6,459 nt of DNA from Flavobacteriales bacterium (lineage in GTDB: Bacteria; Bacteroidota; Bacteroidia; Flavobacteriales_D; Crocinitomicaceae). The notes beneath the pieces were generated by a model. It saw nothing but the letters and a program-made list of their open reading frames with translations. It did not search any database and was not told the origin of the DNA. Position 1 is the stretch's first letter; every line of letters begins with the position of its first letter. Positions 1 to 6,459 of this stretch are shown here, in pieces. The stretch lies in assembly GCA_947462695.1 (NCBI GenBank), contig CANHQC010000121.1, forward strand, positions 1 through 6,459, given 5' to 3'. A program made the position numbers and the translations under genes.

Positions 1-1356
1 GATCAATGGAAGTCCACCCGATGGCTGAACGGTTAACGTACCGGTGTAACAGTCTTGCGCACTTGTATAGGTCAATTCAGGTAAATATTGAATAGTGTAA
101 ACCTGTCCTGTTTCATAACAAGGCATCGATGTATTTACATAACTGTAGAAATTATCCGACATCGAATACATCGTTATCGGCATCAAATAAATCGTATTGT
201 TTGCAAACGTTCCTGGAGGAAATGAACTGATAAAGGATAGGTCGTTTACATCCCCCGTATTAATGTCACTTACAATACCTATAAAACAAGGGTCTTGCGT
301 AATACTATCTAAGGGTGATGGAACTAAAGCTATACTTGGAGGACAACTATACAACAACCAAGATAAACCTGGATCGTAAGGAGGTCCCGGCGGATTTGTT
401 GCGATTGCTGGAGGAGTAAAATTGCTATTGCTATTGATTGTAAAAGCATCTCCGTAACACAACGTCAGCGCTGTTGAAGACGTATTGACCCCGTTCACAC
501 TTGCCGTAAATGTCCCAATATCAGCTGAACAAAGACATGATGCTGGTGAAGTAGAATTAACAGACAAGGTACAATTCGGATCACTAGAAAACGAAACGGT
601 AACTGTTAATGGCGTGCCGTCTGAAGGGATATTCGCAACGTTAAAATTGTACACCTGATTATTTACAAAAGGGGGATTGAAGGTTTGCGTGTAGGTTCCG
701 GATCCGTTCGTAACTTGCACAGAAACGGTGCCCGATGTTGGGCTGTCATCGTACGTAAATGTTCCGGTTACTGCAAACGTGTTATTTGGCTGACATGTTC
801 CGATTGTTGCATTCAATGAAGTCATTATACAATCCGGAACGATCGAACAATCTGTTCCGCCAGCGCCACCCGTTTGCGTTAACGTGATGTTTTGCGCAGT
901 TCCGGCAAAATTCGCAATTACAAGCACGTATACTTGACCAACTTGAGCGCCAGGAATACTGACAAATTCCGTTGCTGAAGGGGAGATTCCACAATCTATT
1001 ACGACATCACTTCCTGGAGCATTTCCAAGATTTCCGCAATTGGAAATGGCATTAGCGACACTTGTATATGGCCCCCAAAGTACAAAATCAATATCTGCCG
1101 GTGCGGACAAGGTCATGTCGATGTTTCCAGCGATATCCACTTCAATGTAATACCACGACGGATTTGGACCGGTCCACATACACCCATAATTGTTCGTTGG
1201 GTAAGCGTTGACAATATTTACGCCACCGGTATTTGCTACGAAACTTAATCCGAGATCAGTACAGATTGGCGTCATACCTTGGCAGGTGGTTCCTCCAATT
1301 TGCGCAGTTGAGAATCCGCTATACAACAGTGCTATGAGCCAAATGAACCGTTTCAT
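1..1356 (-). CDS. Large cysteine-rich secreted surface protein, N-terminal 452 residues, probable T9SS substrate (3' end outside window)
   Basis: Read from the ATG at 1356-1354, this frame is open without a stop to position 1, giving the first 452 residues. Residues 1-18 (MKRFIWLIALLYSGFSTA) form a Sec signal peptide, likely cut before Q19. Residues about 20-172 form one module with the landmarks W68-Y-Y, DFVLWGPY (90-97), DCG (121-123) and GQVYVLVIANFAG (140-152). I recall this module at the N terminus of long Bacteroidota secreted proteins that end in gliding-motility or T9SS C-terminal domains. Residues about 176-276 look like an Ig or PKD-like beta domain. Residues about 277-452 contain LCYGD, YSCPP and FPPGTFANNTIYLMP, also familiar from such proteins. 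There are 16 cysteines after the signal, an even number, fitting disulfides outside the cytoplasm. The start overlaps the upstream gene's stop (ATGA), which suggests translational coupling. The likely role is a surface or extracellular adhesin-like protein. No enzymatic motif is visible and the sorting domain is not in view. Confidence 0.88.
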   Translation of the reverse strand, partial: MKRFIWLIALLYSGFSTAQIGGTTCQGMTPICTDLGLSFVANTGGVNIVNAYPTNNYGCMWTGPNPSWYYIEVDIAGNIDMTLSAPADIDFVLWGPYTSVANAISNCGNLGNAPGSDVVIDCGISPSATEFVSIPGAQVGQVYVLVIANFAGTAQNITLTQTGGAGGTDCSIVPDCIMTSLNATIGTCQPNNTFAVTGTFTYDDSPTSGTVSVQVTNGSGTYTQTFNPPFVNNQVYNFNVANIPSDGTPLTVTVSFSSDPNCTLSVNSTSPASCLCSADIGTFTASVNGVNTSSTALTLCYGDAFTINSNSNFTPPAIATNPPGPPYDPGLSWLLYSCPPSIALVPSPLDSITQDPCFIGIVSDINTGDVNDLSFISSFPPGTFANNTIYLMPITMYSMSDNFYSYVNTSMPCYETGQVYTIQYLPELTYTSAQDCYTGTLTVQPSGGLPLI

Positions 1357-1754
1357 TTCTTGACCTCGTTAAGTAAAGCGTTAAGCTCATCGCGCCGTTT
1401 AATCAACTCTTTTTCTGTGGCTAACATTTGTTCGAACCAACCATTTTCGTTTGCTTCGACGATGCGTTCAGCGGCTGAATTAATCCATACCCGTTTCGTT
1501 TCTATCGCTTTAAGGTGATCATTAAGTTGATTGATTGAAAGCTGGATTTCTTCTTGACTAAGCTGATTGCCTGCCTGAATTTGGTTTGATTGAATAGTTG
1601 TATGAATGTTTCTCTGAACAGCTGAGTTATTCAATCTTTGCTGCTTTTCTTGCGAATAACATGCAGAGGTAAACATAAGGAAACATAGAAAAATGACTCC
1701 ATGAAACCTTGAAGACTCAAATAGTTGACTAAATTTTTGATTACAAAATTGCAT
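1353..1754 (-). CDS. Small exported helical protein of unknown function, coupled to the downstream surface protein
   Basis: I do not recognise a family. From the ATG at 1754-1752 the protein has 133 residues. An in-frame GTG at 1772 would add six residues (139). No Shine-Dalgarno sequence decides between them; I prefer ATG because it shortens an already long N-region before the hydrophobic core. The hydrophobic stretch GVIFLCFLMFTSA is followed by CYSQ, so cleavage before Q is plausible. The TSAC tetrad is a poor lipobox, so a lipoprotein is less likely. A Gln/Asn-rich linker follows, then a predicted helical or coiled-coil C-terminal half (from about LSQEEIQ to NEVKK) containing the landmark ENGWFEQM. 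Its TGA stop shares four bases with the ATG of the large secreted protein. It lies 112 bases after the TPR gene. The protein is probably periplasmic or membrane-anchored; a partner role for the downstream protein is inference only. Confidence 0.72.
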   Translation of the reverse strand: MQFCNQKFSQLFESSRFHGVIFLCFLMFTSACYSQEKQQRLNNSAVQRNIHTTIQSNQIQAGNQLSQEEIQLSINQLNDHLKAIETKRVWINSAAERIVEANENGWFEQMLATEKELIKRRDELNALLNEVKK

Positions 1755-1866
1755 TGCAAAAGCTGTTAACACGGTAATAAGACTTTTATTCAGTTATTTA
1801 GTTGCCTAAAGAAAGCGAAAATAAAAGAATAAGTCAAGGAATGGGCAGAGGAATTTTAGGGATCTC

Positions 1867-3696
1867 TCAGATCTCCTCTTCCTCCGTCAACTTATCACCG
1901 CGCAATTCCCTGTATCTCTTTCTGGCTTCGATACCGAACAAGCTGCCTTTGTATTCGAACAGGATTTTCTTATAGAATTCTGCCGCTTTTTCAGGATCGT
2001 TAAGTTGGAACTGATGCATATCGCCCAACTGAAAAAGGGCGTCATCAGCTAAAATATCGGTGCCGTGGTATTTTAATAATTCTTCGAGGTAAGCGATTGC
2101 CTTGGTCCACTCTCCTTGAAGTTGCATGGCTTTTGATTTACGCAGTAGAATCTCATCGCCTAAACTGTGGTATGGATAAGTAGTTATAATGCTGTCAAAC
2201 AAACTAAATGCTTCGGTATACTGGTGTTGCTCGATGAGTAAATCTGCTTTAGCAAACCAATTCATCGCCTGGTAATTGCTATCCAAACCAAAATTATCGG
2301 TGATAAGAAGAGAAAGGTTGATCGCATCATTCGAAATCAACTTCGAGGTGGATTCTTTTAATACGCTTAACTGCGATTGGGCAAAGTCAAATTCTCCGTC
2401 ATAATAATAAATACGGGCATTTTTAAATTTTGCTTCAAATCCGATGGGCTCAAATTTAAAATCGGATTCAATCTGTAAATACAACAACGAAGCTTCCCAA
2501 ATATCGCCGTGAAGCACATGTATATCAGCTAGTTGCATTTTGACTTCAGCTTTTTGTATATCGGTTAGCCCTGCAATATTTAGCGCATCATTCAGAAGGA
2601 GAATTGCTGAATCTGCTTTGTCACCGTAAAAGGCCATGATGTGGCCCATTTCAATCAATAATTCAATGGCTTGGCGTTTTTTTCCAATGCGTTTAATTAC
2701 TTGATTGTACTCTGCTAAAGTGGCATTGAGTTCGATAGTACTGTAATTGCGATTCGTTGTAACTTCTAGGAAGCGTACGTTGAGCAATGCATTTTCAGCA
2801 ACGTAGTAATTCGGTAGACTTTCACCTAGATTTTTGACATATTGATACGCTTTGCGAGCGATATCATACATGCGATTTTCAACGCAAATCTTGCCCAATT
2901 CCATCACCCGACTTCCGGTTTGCTCGGTGCGTTTGTCTAAGGCCTGTGCTTGGGATAATGCTGCGGAGAAGTTGCGTTTTTGGATAAATAACCAAATAAG
3001 CATTTCGTTGTACACAAAGGAGTCTGGTCTTTTTTGGATACGCTCCAGTAATGACGTCCGGACGATTTCGTAGGTTTTTTCATCTGCTTCTGCAAAATCA
3101 ATTTGCCTGGAGAGAATGGTTTGAACGGTTTGCAAATAACCCATGGAATAATCGAGTACATCCAAGTATTCGGCAATCATTTTATCTGTTTCTCCAAGCG
3201 CACCGTACAATTCAGCAAACTGAAAATGCAAGGGATACGACCCTTTTAATAATTTTCTACCTTTTTCAATGGCTTGAAGTGCGAGGTCATTTTTCCCCTT
3301 TGATCGAAAGGCATTGAATACAGAAATGACGGAATTGGCATCTGGACGGATATCATCAATCATTTCTTTGTAAATCTTTTGAGCTTTTTCAGGTTCTTTG
3401 TTCTCCTCAAGAAATTGGGCGTAAAGAACGTTGTATTCCAAATCGGACTTATTAGCATTCAGTTGCTTTTTCAGTACTCTTTCAGCCTCCTTTAATTGAT
3501 TGGTCTGTGTCAAGCATTCGAAATACCGATTGAAATTGATTTTAGATGGATCCTTTTCAAACAGTTTGCCGTAGTACATGGATGCCTTTTCAAAATCTCC
3601 GGCATTGTAATAATACGTCGCTAATTGTTGATCGCTCTCCTGACTGAAGGAAATCGCTGCATGTGCAACAAATAGTAAAAAGATCAGCCAGCGCAT
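1867..3696 (-). CDS. Secreted or periplasmic tetratricopeptide-repeat protein
   Basis: This 609-residue protein begins with a clear signal peptide (MRWLIFLLFVAHAAISFS, likely cut before Q19) and is otherwise almost wholly helical repeats. TPR-like units with the usual small/aromatic pattern are visible near residues 22-52 (YYNAGDFEKASMYYGKLFEKDP), 84-115, 154-183, 385-411, 421-447, 480-510, 513-544 and 549-582. Units in the middle (about 190-380) are degenerate. The C terminus has ARKRYRELRGD (591-601) followed by an acidic tail, EEEEI; I recall a similar ARKR-x-R-x-LRGD ending in conserved Bacteroidota TPR proteins. TPR arrays bind proteins, so a scaffold or assembly role at the envelope is likely, but no partner can be named from sequence. 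The gene starts 9 bases after the lipoprotein gene's stop, so the two are almost certainly one transcript. No catalytic motif is visible. Confidence 0.88.
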   Translation of the reverse strand: MRWLIFLLFVAHAAISFSQESDQQLATYYYNAGDFEKASMYYGKLFEKDPSKINFNRYFECLTQTNQLKEAERVLKKQLNANKSDLEYNVLYAQFLEENKEPEKAQKIYKEMIDDIRPDANSVISVFNAFRSKGKNDLALQAIEKGRKLLKGSYPLHFQFAELYGALGETDKMIAEYLDVLDYSMGYLQTVQTILSRQIDFAEADEKTYEIVRTSLLERIQKRPDSFVYNEMLIWLFIQKRNFSAALSQAQALDKRTEQTGSRVMELGKICVENRMYDIARKAYQYVKNLGESLPNYYVAENALLNVRFLEVTTNRNYSTIELNATLAEYNQVIKRIGKKRQAIELLIEMGHIMAFYGDKADSAILLLNDALNIAGLTDIQKAEVKMQLADIHVLHGDIWEASLLYLQIESDFKFEPIGFEAKFKNARIYYYDGEFDFAQSQLSVLKESTSKLISNDAINLSLLITDNFGLDSNYQAMNWFAKADLLIEQHQYTEAFSLFDSIITTYPYHSLGDEILLRKSKAMQLQGEWTKAIAYLEELLKYHGTDILADDALFQLGDMHQFQLNDPEKAAEFYKKILFEYKGSLFGIEARKRYRELRGDKLTEEEEI

Positions 3697-3705
3697 AAGA
3701 GGGTA

Positions 3706-4266
3706 CTATCTAGGATGTTTTTTGTTGTAAATCTCGGCTTGTTCGCGCGAAAATGAATCAAGGTACGGATGCAATTCATGAAATGTTTTCATTGTTTTGT
3801 TCTTCTCCTTTTTGTACGAATCAAAAACAGTTTTCAGTTGGTCGAGTTTAGTTTGTTCATGAAGCAAATAGGCATTGTATTCATTTCGTTTACCATTTCC
3901 ATTTTCGATGTCACTCGTGAGATTCGTTAACTGTTCTCGTTGGTCTTTGATACCCTGAGTTAATGTGGAGTAACTTCTTCCCAAAGGACTAAGACTGCGT
4001 CGCATCAATTTGTACGCATTCATTTTTTTGCCGAGTTCCAAATTGATTGTGTCCGAATCGTAATAGTTTTTGATTCGCAACTCGACTGAATTTGTCGCCA
4101 CTGTAAGAGCTGCAATCGTATCGATTTCATTTCGTTTTACCTCGGTTTCTAAACTATCCAATGTGCCTCGCATGGTGGCAATTGACTTTAATTGGTCTGA
4201 TTTTTCCAAATCTGAACAACCGAAAAGCAGGACAATCGAACAAACAAATACACCAAAAACCCTCAT
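3706..4266 (-). CDS. Coiled-coil lipoprotein of unknown function
   Basis: This 186-residue protein begins with a short lipoprotein signal: MRVFG, a hydrophobic core, then lipobox L-F-G-C with the lipidated cysteine at residue 17. The residues after Cys are S-D-L-E-K. An acidic patch directly after the cysteine resembles the surface-export signals described for Bacteroidota lipoproteins, so outer-leaflet display is possible. The rest is charged and heptad-like, mainly helical: about 24-64 (TMRGTLDSLETEVKRNEID), 95-125 and 130-165. The protein ends in a basic NKKHPR tail. No known domain is recognised. The gene follows serS after 76 bases and precedes the TPR gene by 9 bases. A weak TAnnTTTG-like element (TAGATTTA, plus positions 4283-4290) lies shortly upstream but has no good -33 partner, so it may be read from the serS promoter. 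An envelope structural or binding role together with the TPR protein is inference. Confidence 0.82.
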   Translation of the reverse strand: MRVFGVFVCSIVLLFGCSDLEKSDQLKSIATMRGTLDSLETEVKRNEIDTIAALTVATNSVELRIKNYYDSDTINLELGKKMNAYKLMRRSLSPLGRSYSTLTQGIKDQREQLTNLTSDIENGNGKRNEYNAYLLHEQTKLDQLKTVFDSYKKEKNKTMKTFHELHPYLDSFSREQAEIYNKKHPR

Positions 4267-4342
4267 GATTTTCTATTTTTAGTAAATCTACAACTTGAAC
4301 GACTCGAACCGAGCACCGTTGTCAATTTTTAACACAATTCAA

Positions 4343-5611
4343 TCAAATAAAATCAAAACCTGTGTACGGACGCAATGCATCTGGAATACGAATGCCTTCA
4401 GGTGTCTGATGGTTTTCAAGCAACGCCGCTACAATACGAGGAAGTGCAAGAGCCGATCCATTCAGCGTATGGCACAACTGGCTTTTTTTGTCTTCTCCTT
4501 TAAATCGAAGCTTTAATCGATTGGCCTGGAAGGTGTCGAAACGTGAACACGAACTGACTTCTAACCATTTTTCTTGCGCAGCTGAATACACTTCAAAATC
4601 GTAGGTAAGGGCGGAAGCAAATCCGGTATCTCCGCCACACAAGCGCAGGATTCTGTATTGAAGTTCAAGTTTATCCAAAAGTCCTTTGACATGATCCAAC
4701 ATTTCTCCCAATGCGTTGGCTGTATTTCTTGGGTGTTCGATTCGAACGATTTCCACTTTATCAAATTGGTGCAATCGGTTCAACCCGCGAACATCTTTGC
4801 CGTATGAACCGGCCTCTCTCCTAAAACACGGTGTATACCCGGTCAATTTAATCGAGAACTCTTCATTCGGTAAAATGACATCGCGGTAGATATTTGTCAA
4901 CGGCACCTCTGCAGTCGGAATGAGGTAAAAGTCGTCTACAGTACAATGATACATTTGGCCTTCCTTGTCTGGAAGCTGCCCTGTGCCGTATCCACTCGCT
5001 TCATTAACAACCAAAGGCGGAATAAATTCTTCGTACCCAGCTTTATCTGCTTCATCAAGGAAAAAGGCAATAAGTGCGCGTTGAAGTTTTGCTCCTTTAC
5101 CGCGATAAAATGGGAAACCTGCACCGGTCACTTTTACACCTAATTCAAAATCAATTAATTCGTGTTTTTTTGCAATATCCCAATGCGCCTGTGGTTCAAA
5201 GTCAAACGTGTGTGTTCGGTTGGATTCGAATACAACCTCATTATCCGTTTCATTTTTACCAGCCTTCACCTCTTCATTTGGAACGTTTGGCAGCGTATAA
5301 AGCAGCTGAGTAATTTCTTTCTCGAAGGATTCAACATCTTGTTTTAAGGAGTTTTCCGTTGCTTTTAATTCGCTGGTTTGTGTTTTTGCAGCTTCCGCTT
5401 CACTCGCTTTTCCTTCTTTGAACAGTTGTCCAATTTCTTTGGCTAGTTTGTTCAGTTCTGCCGCAATCGATTCCAATTCAGTTTTCGCTGCACGCCATGA
5501 AGCGTCTTTTTCAATGAGTTGATCCAACGTTGTTGTTGCATCGATGTTGCGTTTTTTCAGCCCTTCAATGATGGCTTCTTTTTCGTTACGAATTCTTCCG
5601 ATTTCTAACAT
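4343..5611 (-). CDS. serS: Seryl-tRNA synthetase (class II)
   Basis: This cytoplasmic enzyme charges tRNA-Ser (and tRNA-Sec where present) with serine using ATP. Its 422 residues match the usual bacterial SerRS length. Residues about 1-105 form the N-terminal antiparallel coiled-coil arm that grips the long variable arm of tRNA-Ser (MLEIGRIRNEKEAI, heptads through 30-100), ending at YTLPNVPNE. The class II catalytic domain follows: the serine-binding TAE loop at 233-235 (PTAEVPLTN), motif 2 at about 263-287 (FRREAGSYGKDVRGLNRLHQF), the EVSSCS segment at 351-356, and motif 3 at about 384-400 (NGSALALPRIVAALLEN). The C terminus is IPDALRPYTGFDFI. All expected key residues appear present and the frame is intact. 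The start is supported by the family-typical MLEI beginning. It is preceded by the rpmA terminator and followed by the lipoprotein gene. Confidence 0.98.
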   Translation of the reverse strand: MLEIGRIRNEKEAIIEGLKKRNIDATTTLDQLIEKDASWRAAKTELESIAAELNKLAKEIGQLFKEGKASEAEAAKTQTSELKATENSLKQDVESFEKEITQLLYTLPNVPNEEVKAGKNETDNEVVFESNRTHTFDFEPQAHWDIAKKHELIDFELGVKVTGAGFPFYRGKGAKLQRALIAFFLDEADKAGYEEFIPPLVVNEASGYGTGQLPDKEGQMYHCTVDDFYLIPTAEVPLTNIYRDVILPNEEFSIKLTGYTPCFRREAGSYGKDVRGLNRLHQFDKVEIVRIEHPRNTANALGEMLDHVKGLLDKLELQYRILRLCGGDTGFASALTYDFEVYSAAQEKWLEVSSCSRFDTFQANRLKLRFKGEDKKSQLCHTLNGSALALPRIVAALLENHQTPEGIRIPDALRPYTGFDFI

Positions 5612-5628
5612 GAGGTGCGAATTTTAGG

Positions 5629-5655
5629 CGAATTTAATCAATTCAACTGATTCAA
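5629..5655 (-). promoter_or_regulatory. Possible serS promoter (Bacteroidota type)
   Basis: On the minus strand TAAATTCG (plus 5629-5636) differs by one base from the Bacteroidota -7 consensus TAnnTTTG. A TTG (plus 5653-5655) lies 16 bases upstream, slightly shorter than the usual 17-23. It sits between the rpmA terminator and the serS start, where a promoter is expected, and would give a very short leader. The region is AT-rich, so a chance match is possible. Confidence 0.35.
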
Positions 5656-5690
5656 TAATCTGAATAATGTATGCGTTAAGCGGGTAACAT

Positions 5691-5718
5691 AAAAAAAGGC
5701 GAACCGAAGCTCGCCTTT
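5691..5718 (-). terminator. Intrinsic terminator of the rplU-rpmA operon
   Basis: Read on the minus strand, AAAGGCGAGC and GTTCGCCTTT form a 10-bp stem (one G-U pair) closed by a C(UUCG)G tetraloop, one of the most stable RNA loops. The 3' arm runs into seven consecutive T (A at plus 5691-5697). It starts 20 bases after the rpmA stop. On the plus strand the stem is not followed by a comparable T-run, so it acts toward serS only. Confidence 0.93.
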
Positions 5719-5738
5719 GTAAATGAAATACCGATTTC

Positions 5739-6008
5739 TTAAGCTTCTGCTGCTGCGAAAGGAACAACTGAAACAAATGAACGATTATCTTTTTTCTTAC
5801 GAAAACTTACCAATCCATCTGAAAGAGCATAAAGTGTATGGTCTTTACCAATACCTACATTCTCTCCTGGATGATGTTTAGTGCCTCGTTGACGAACGAT
5901 GATGTTACCAGCAATTGCTGCTTGACCACCATAAATCTTTACTCCTAGTCGTTTACTTGCTGATTCACGACCGTTTTTCGAACTACCGACTCCTTTTTTG
6001 TGTGCCAT
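5739..6008 (-). CDS. rpmA: 50S ribosomal protein L27
   Basis: L27 is a large-subunit protein whose N-terminal tail reaches the peptidyl-transferase centre. The 89 residues are full length for the family. Hallmarks are the N terminus [16 protein letters not shown], followed by the conserved KRLGVK, the [13 protein letters not shown] block, [11 protein letters not shown] and the GLVSFRKKK strand. There is no cleavable N-terminal extension of the kind found in Firmicutes L27. The C terminus has a short AAAEA tail. It lies 36 bases after rplU in the classic L21-L27 pair and is followed by a strong terminator. Confidence 0.98.
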   Translation of the reverse strand: MAHKKGVGSSKNGRESASKRLGVKIYGGQAAIAGNIIVRQRGTKHHPGENVGIGKDHTLYALSDGLVSFRKKKDNRSFVSVVPFAAAEA

Positions 6009-6016
6009 CTTTCTAA

Positions 6017-6046
6017 AAGTTTAAGTTTCCTTGGAAACGTAAAGTT
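6017..6046 (-). repeat. Inverted repeat in the rplU-rpmA spacer
   Basis: Centred at 6031-6032 is the perfect inverted repeat GTTTCC-AA-GGAAAC (minus strand). With one mismatch it extends by four more A-T pairs each side, and with a second mismatch by two more. As RNA it could fold as GUUUC-CAAG-GAAAC just before the rpmA start. There is no T-run after it, so it is not a classical terminator. A role in processing or in adjusting L27 translation is possible but unproven. Confidence 0.5.
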
Positions 6047-6356
6047 AAGCTTTAATGTCTTTAATTGAAATCGCCGTAAAAGACTGACGATGTCCATTTT
6101 TCTTTTTGTATCCTTTTCTGCGTTTCTTGCGGAAAACGATTACTTTATCACCTTTAACGTGATCTAATACTTCTGCAGTAACTTTTGCTCCTGCTATAGC
6201 TGGGGCGCCAACTGTGATTTTACCACCATTGTCAACCAACAACACGCGATCAAACTCAATTTTTGATCCGGTTTCAGATGCCAATCGGTGTACAAAAATC
6301 TTTTGGTCTTTTTGCACTTTGAATTGCTGCCCTGCTATCTCTACTATTGCGTACAT
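6045..6356 (-). CDS. rplU: 50S ribosomal protein L21
   Basis: L21 is a large-subunit protein that binds 23S rRNA. The 103 residues are the normal bacterial length. The N terminus [20 protein letters not shown] is the family signature. The basic RNA-binding stretch [20 protein letters not shown] (about residues 75-94) is characteristic, and the frame is intact to IKDIKA. It is the first gene of the rplU-rpmA unit and has a good promoter about 40 bases upstream. No Shine-Dalgarno sequence is visible before the ATG, which is normal for highly expressed Bacteroidota genes. Confidence 0.98.
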   Translation of the reverse strand: MYAIVEIAGQQFKVQKDQKIFVHRLASETGSKIEFDRVLLVDNGGKITVGAPAIAGAKVTAEVLDHVKGDKVIVFRKKRRKGYKKKNGHRQSFTAISIKDIKA

Positions 6357-6394
6357 ATAGCTTGTTTTTATATAAAGTTTCTAAAAATGGAGGA

Positions 6395-6425
6395 CAAAGA
6401 TAGTGAAAATCTCTTATAATTCACA
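6395..6425 (-). promoter_or_regulatory. rplU-rpmA promoter (Bacteroidota sigma-A type)
   Basis: On the minus strand TATCTTTG (plus 6395-6402) is an exact match to the Bacteroidota -7 element TAnnTTTG. Nineteen bases upstream is TGTG (plus 6422-6425), a near match to the TTG -33 element at the preferred spacing. Transcription would begin near 6388-6390, giving an A/T-rich leader of roughly 30 bases before the rplU ATG, without stable structure. Confidence 0.75.
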
Positions 6426-6459
6426 TTTGGGTGTAAATAACTTTGATTTGGGGTGTAAA
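6425..6459. repeat. Two-copy direct repeat upstream of the rplU promoter
   Basis: On the plus strand ATTTGGGTGTAAA (6425-6437) recurs as ATTTGGGGTGTAAA (6446-6459), differing by one inserted G. The copies are offset by 21 bases, two helical turns, and lie immediately upstream of the -33 element. That arrangement could be a pair of protein-binding sites. The second copy ends exactly at the window edge, so more copies may follow and an upstream gene or repeat array cannot be excluded. Confidence 0.55.

Noticed and set aside
197..379. Plus-strand open frame of 60 codons within the left region.
   Set aside because: It lies antisense inside the continuous minus-strand secreted-protein frame and has no recognisable protein features.
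421..437. Short ATTGCT tandem repeat, as a possible phase-variation tract.
   Set aside because: Fewer than three six-base units, in frame, encoding alternating Ser-Asn; too short to be a slippage hot spot.
1755..1866. Possible promoter for the small exported protein in the AT-rich gap (TATTTTCG on the minus strand).
   Set aside because: The only upstream TTG is about 11 bases away, too close for the Bacteroidota spacing, and the region is A/T-rich enough for chance matches.
1859..1875. GATCT-CTC-AGATC inverted repeat overlapping the stop codon of the TPR gene, as a possible terminator.
   Set aside because: The stem is only five pairs, the flanking bases do not extend it cleanly, and there is no T-run after it.
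2852..3317. Overlapping plus- and minus-strand open frames inside the TPR gene.
   Set aside because: All are shadows of the 609-residue TPR frame, which has a signal peptide and clear repeats; the shadows show no family features.
4295..4320. On the minus strand GGTTCGAGTC resembles the T-arm of a tRNA, which could mean a tRNA gene or remnant (attachment site).
   Set aside because: The flanking bases do not form the five-pair T stem, there is no CCA or acceptor match, and the rest of a tRNA would lie inside the intact serS 3' end.
4936..5347. Several plus- and minus-strand open frames inside serS.
   Set aside because: serS is intact and full length here, so these are chance frames of a conserved gene.

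Overview
The window looks like chromosomal DNA from a member of the Bacteroidota, probably a flavobacterium-type organism. Crocinitomicaceae or Fluviicola-like is only a guess from protein style. The supporting signs are an exact TAnnTTTG-type promoter element before rplU, starts without clear Shine-Dalgarno sequences, secreted proteins whose signal peptides end in ...SQ or ...AQ, a SerRS of the Bacteroidota style, and a cysteine-rich, Thr/Ser/Asn/Pro-rich secreted protein of the kind exported by the type IX secretion system (T9SS). Every gene lies on the minus strand, so transcription runs from the right edge to the left.

Right part (6459 to about 5690): a promoter with a close direct repeat upstream drives rplU (ribosomal protein L21) and rpmA (L27). 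The pair ends at a textbook intrinsic terminator with a C(UUCG)G tetraloop. Middle (5690 to 4343): serS, encoding seryl-tRNA synthetase with all its class II motifs, probably has its own promoter just after that terminator. Left-middle (4266 to 1867): an uncharacterised coiled-coil lipoprotein is followed after 9 bases by a 609-residue secreted TPR protein. These two look like an envelope-located pair co-transcribed behind serS or from a weak promoter in the 76-base gap.

Left part (1772 to 1): a small exported helical protein of unknown function overlaps by ATGA the start of a large secreted protein. That second gene is open for 452 codons and leaves the window at position 1. Its N-terminal module and cysteine pattern resemble the long Bacteroidota surface proteins that usually end in a gliding-motility or T9SS C-terminal sorting domain, but that end lies outside the window.

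The right half is housekeeping translation machinery. The left half is cell-envelope or secretion accessory material with three proteins of unknown function. I see no CRISPR array, transposase, integrase, rRNA or tRNA, and no gene-free stretch longer than about 115 bases. I do not see convincing evidence for a wholly new system. The best candidates for undescribed biology are the coupled small protein plus adhesin, and the lipoprotein plus TPR pair.
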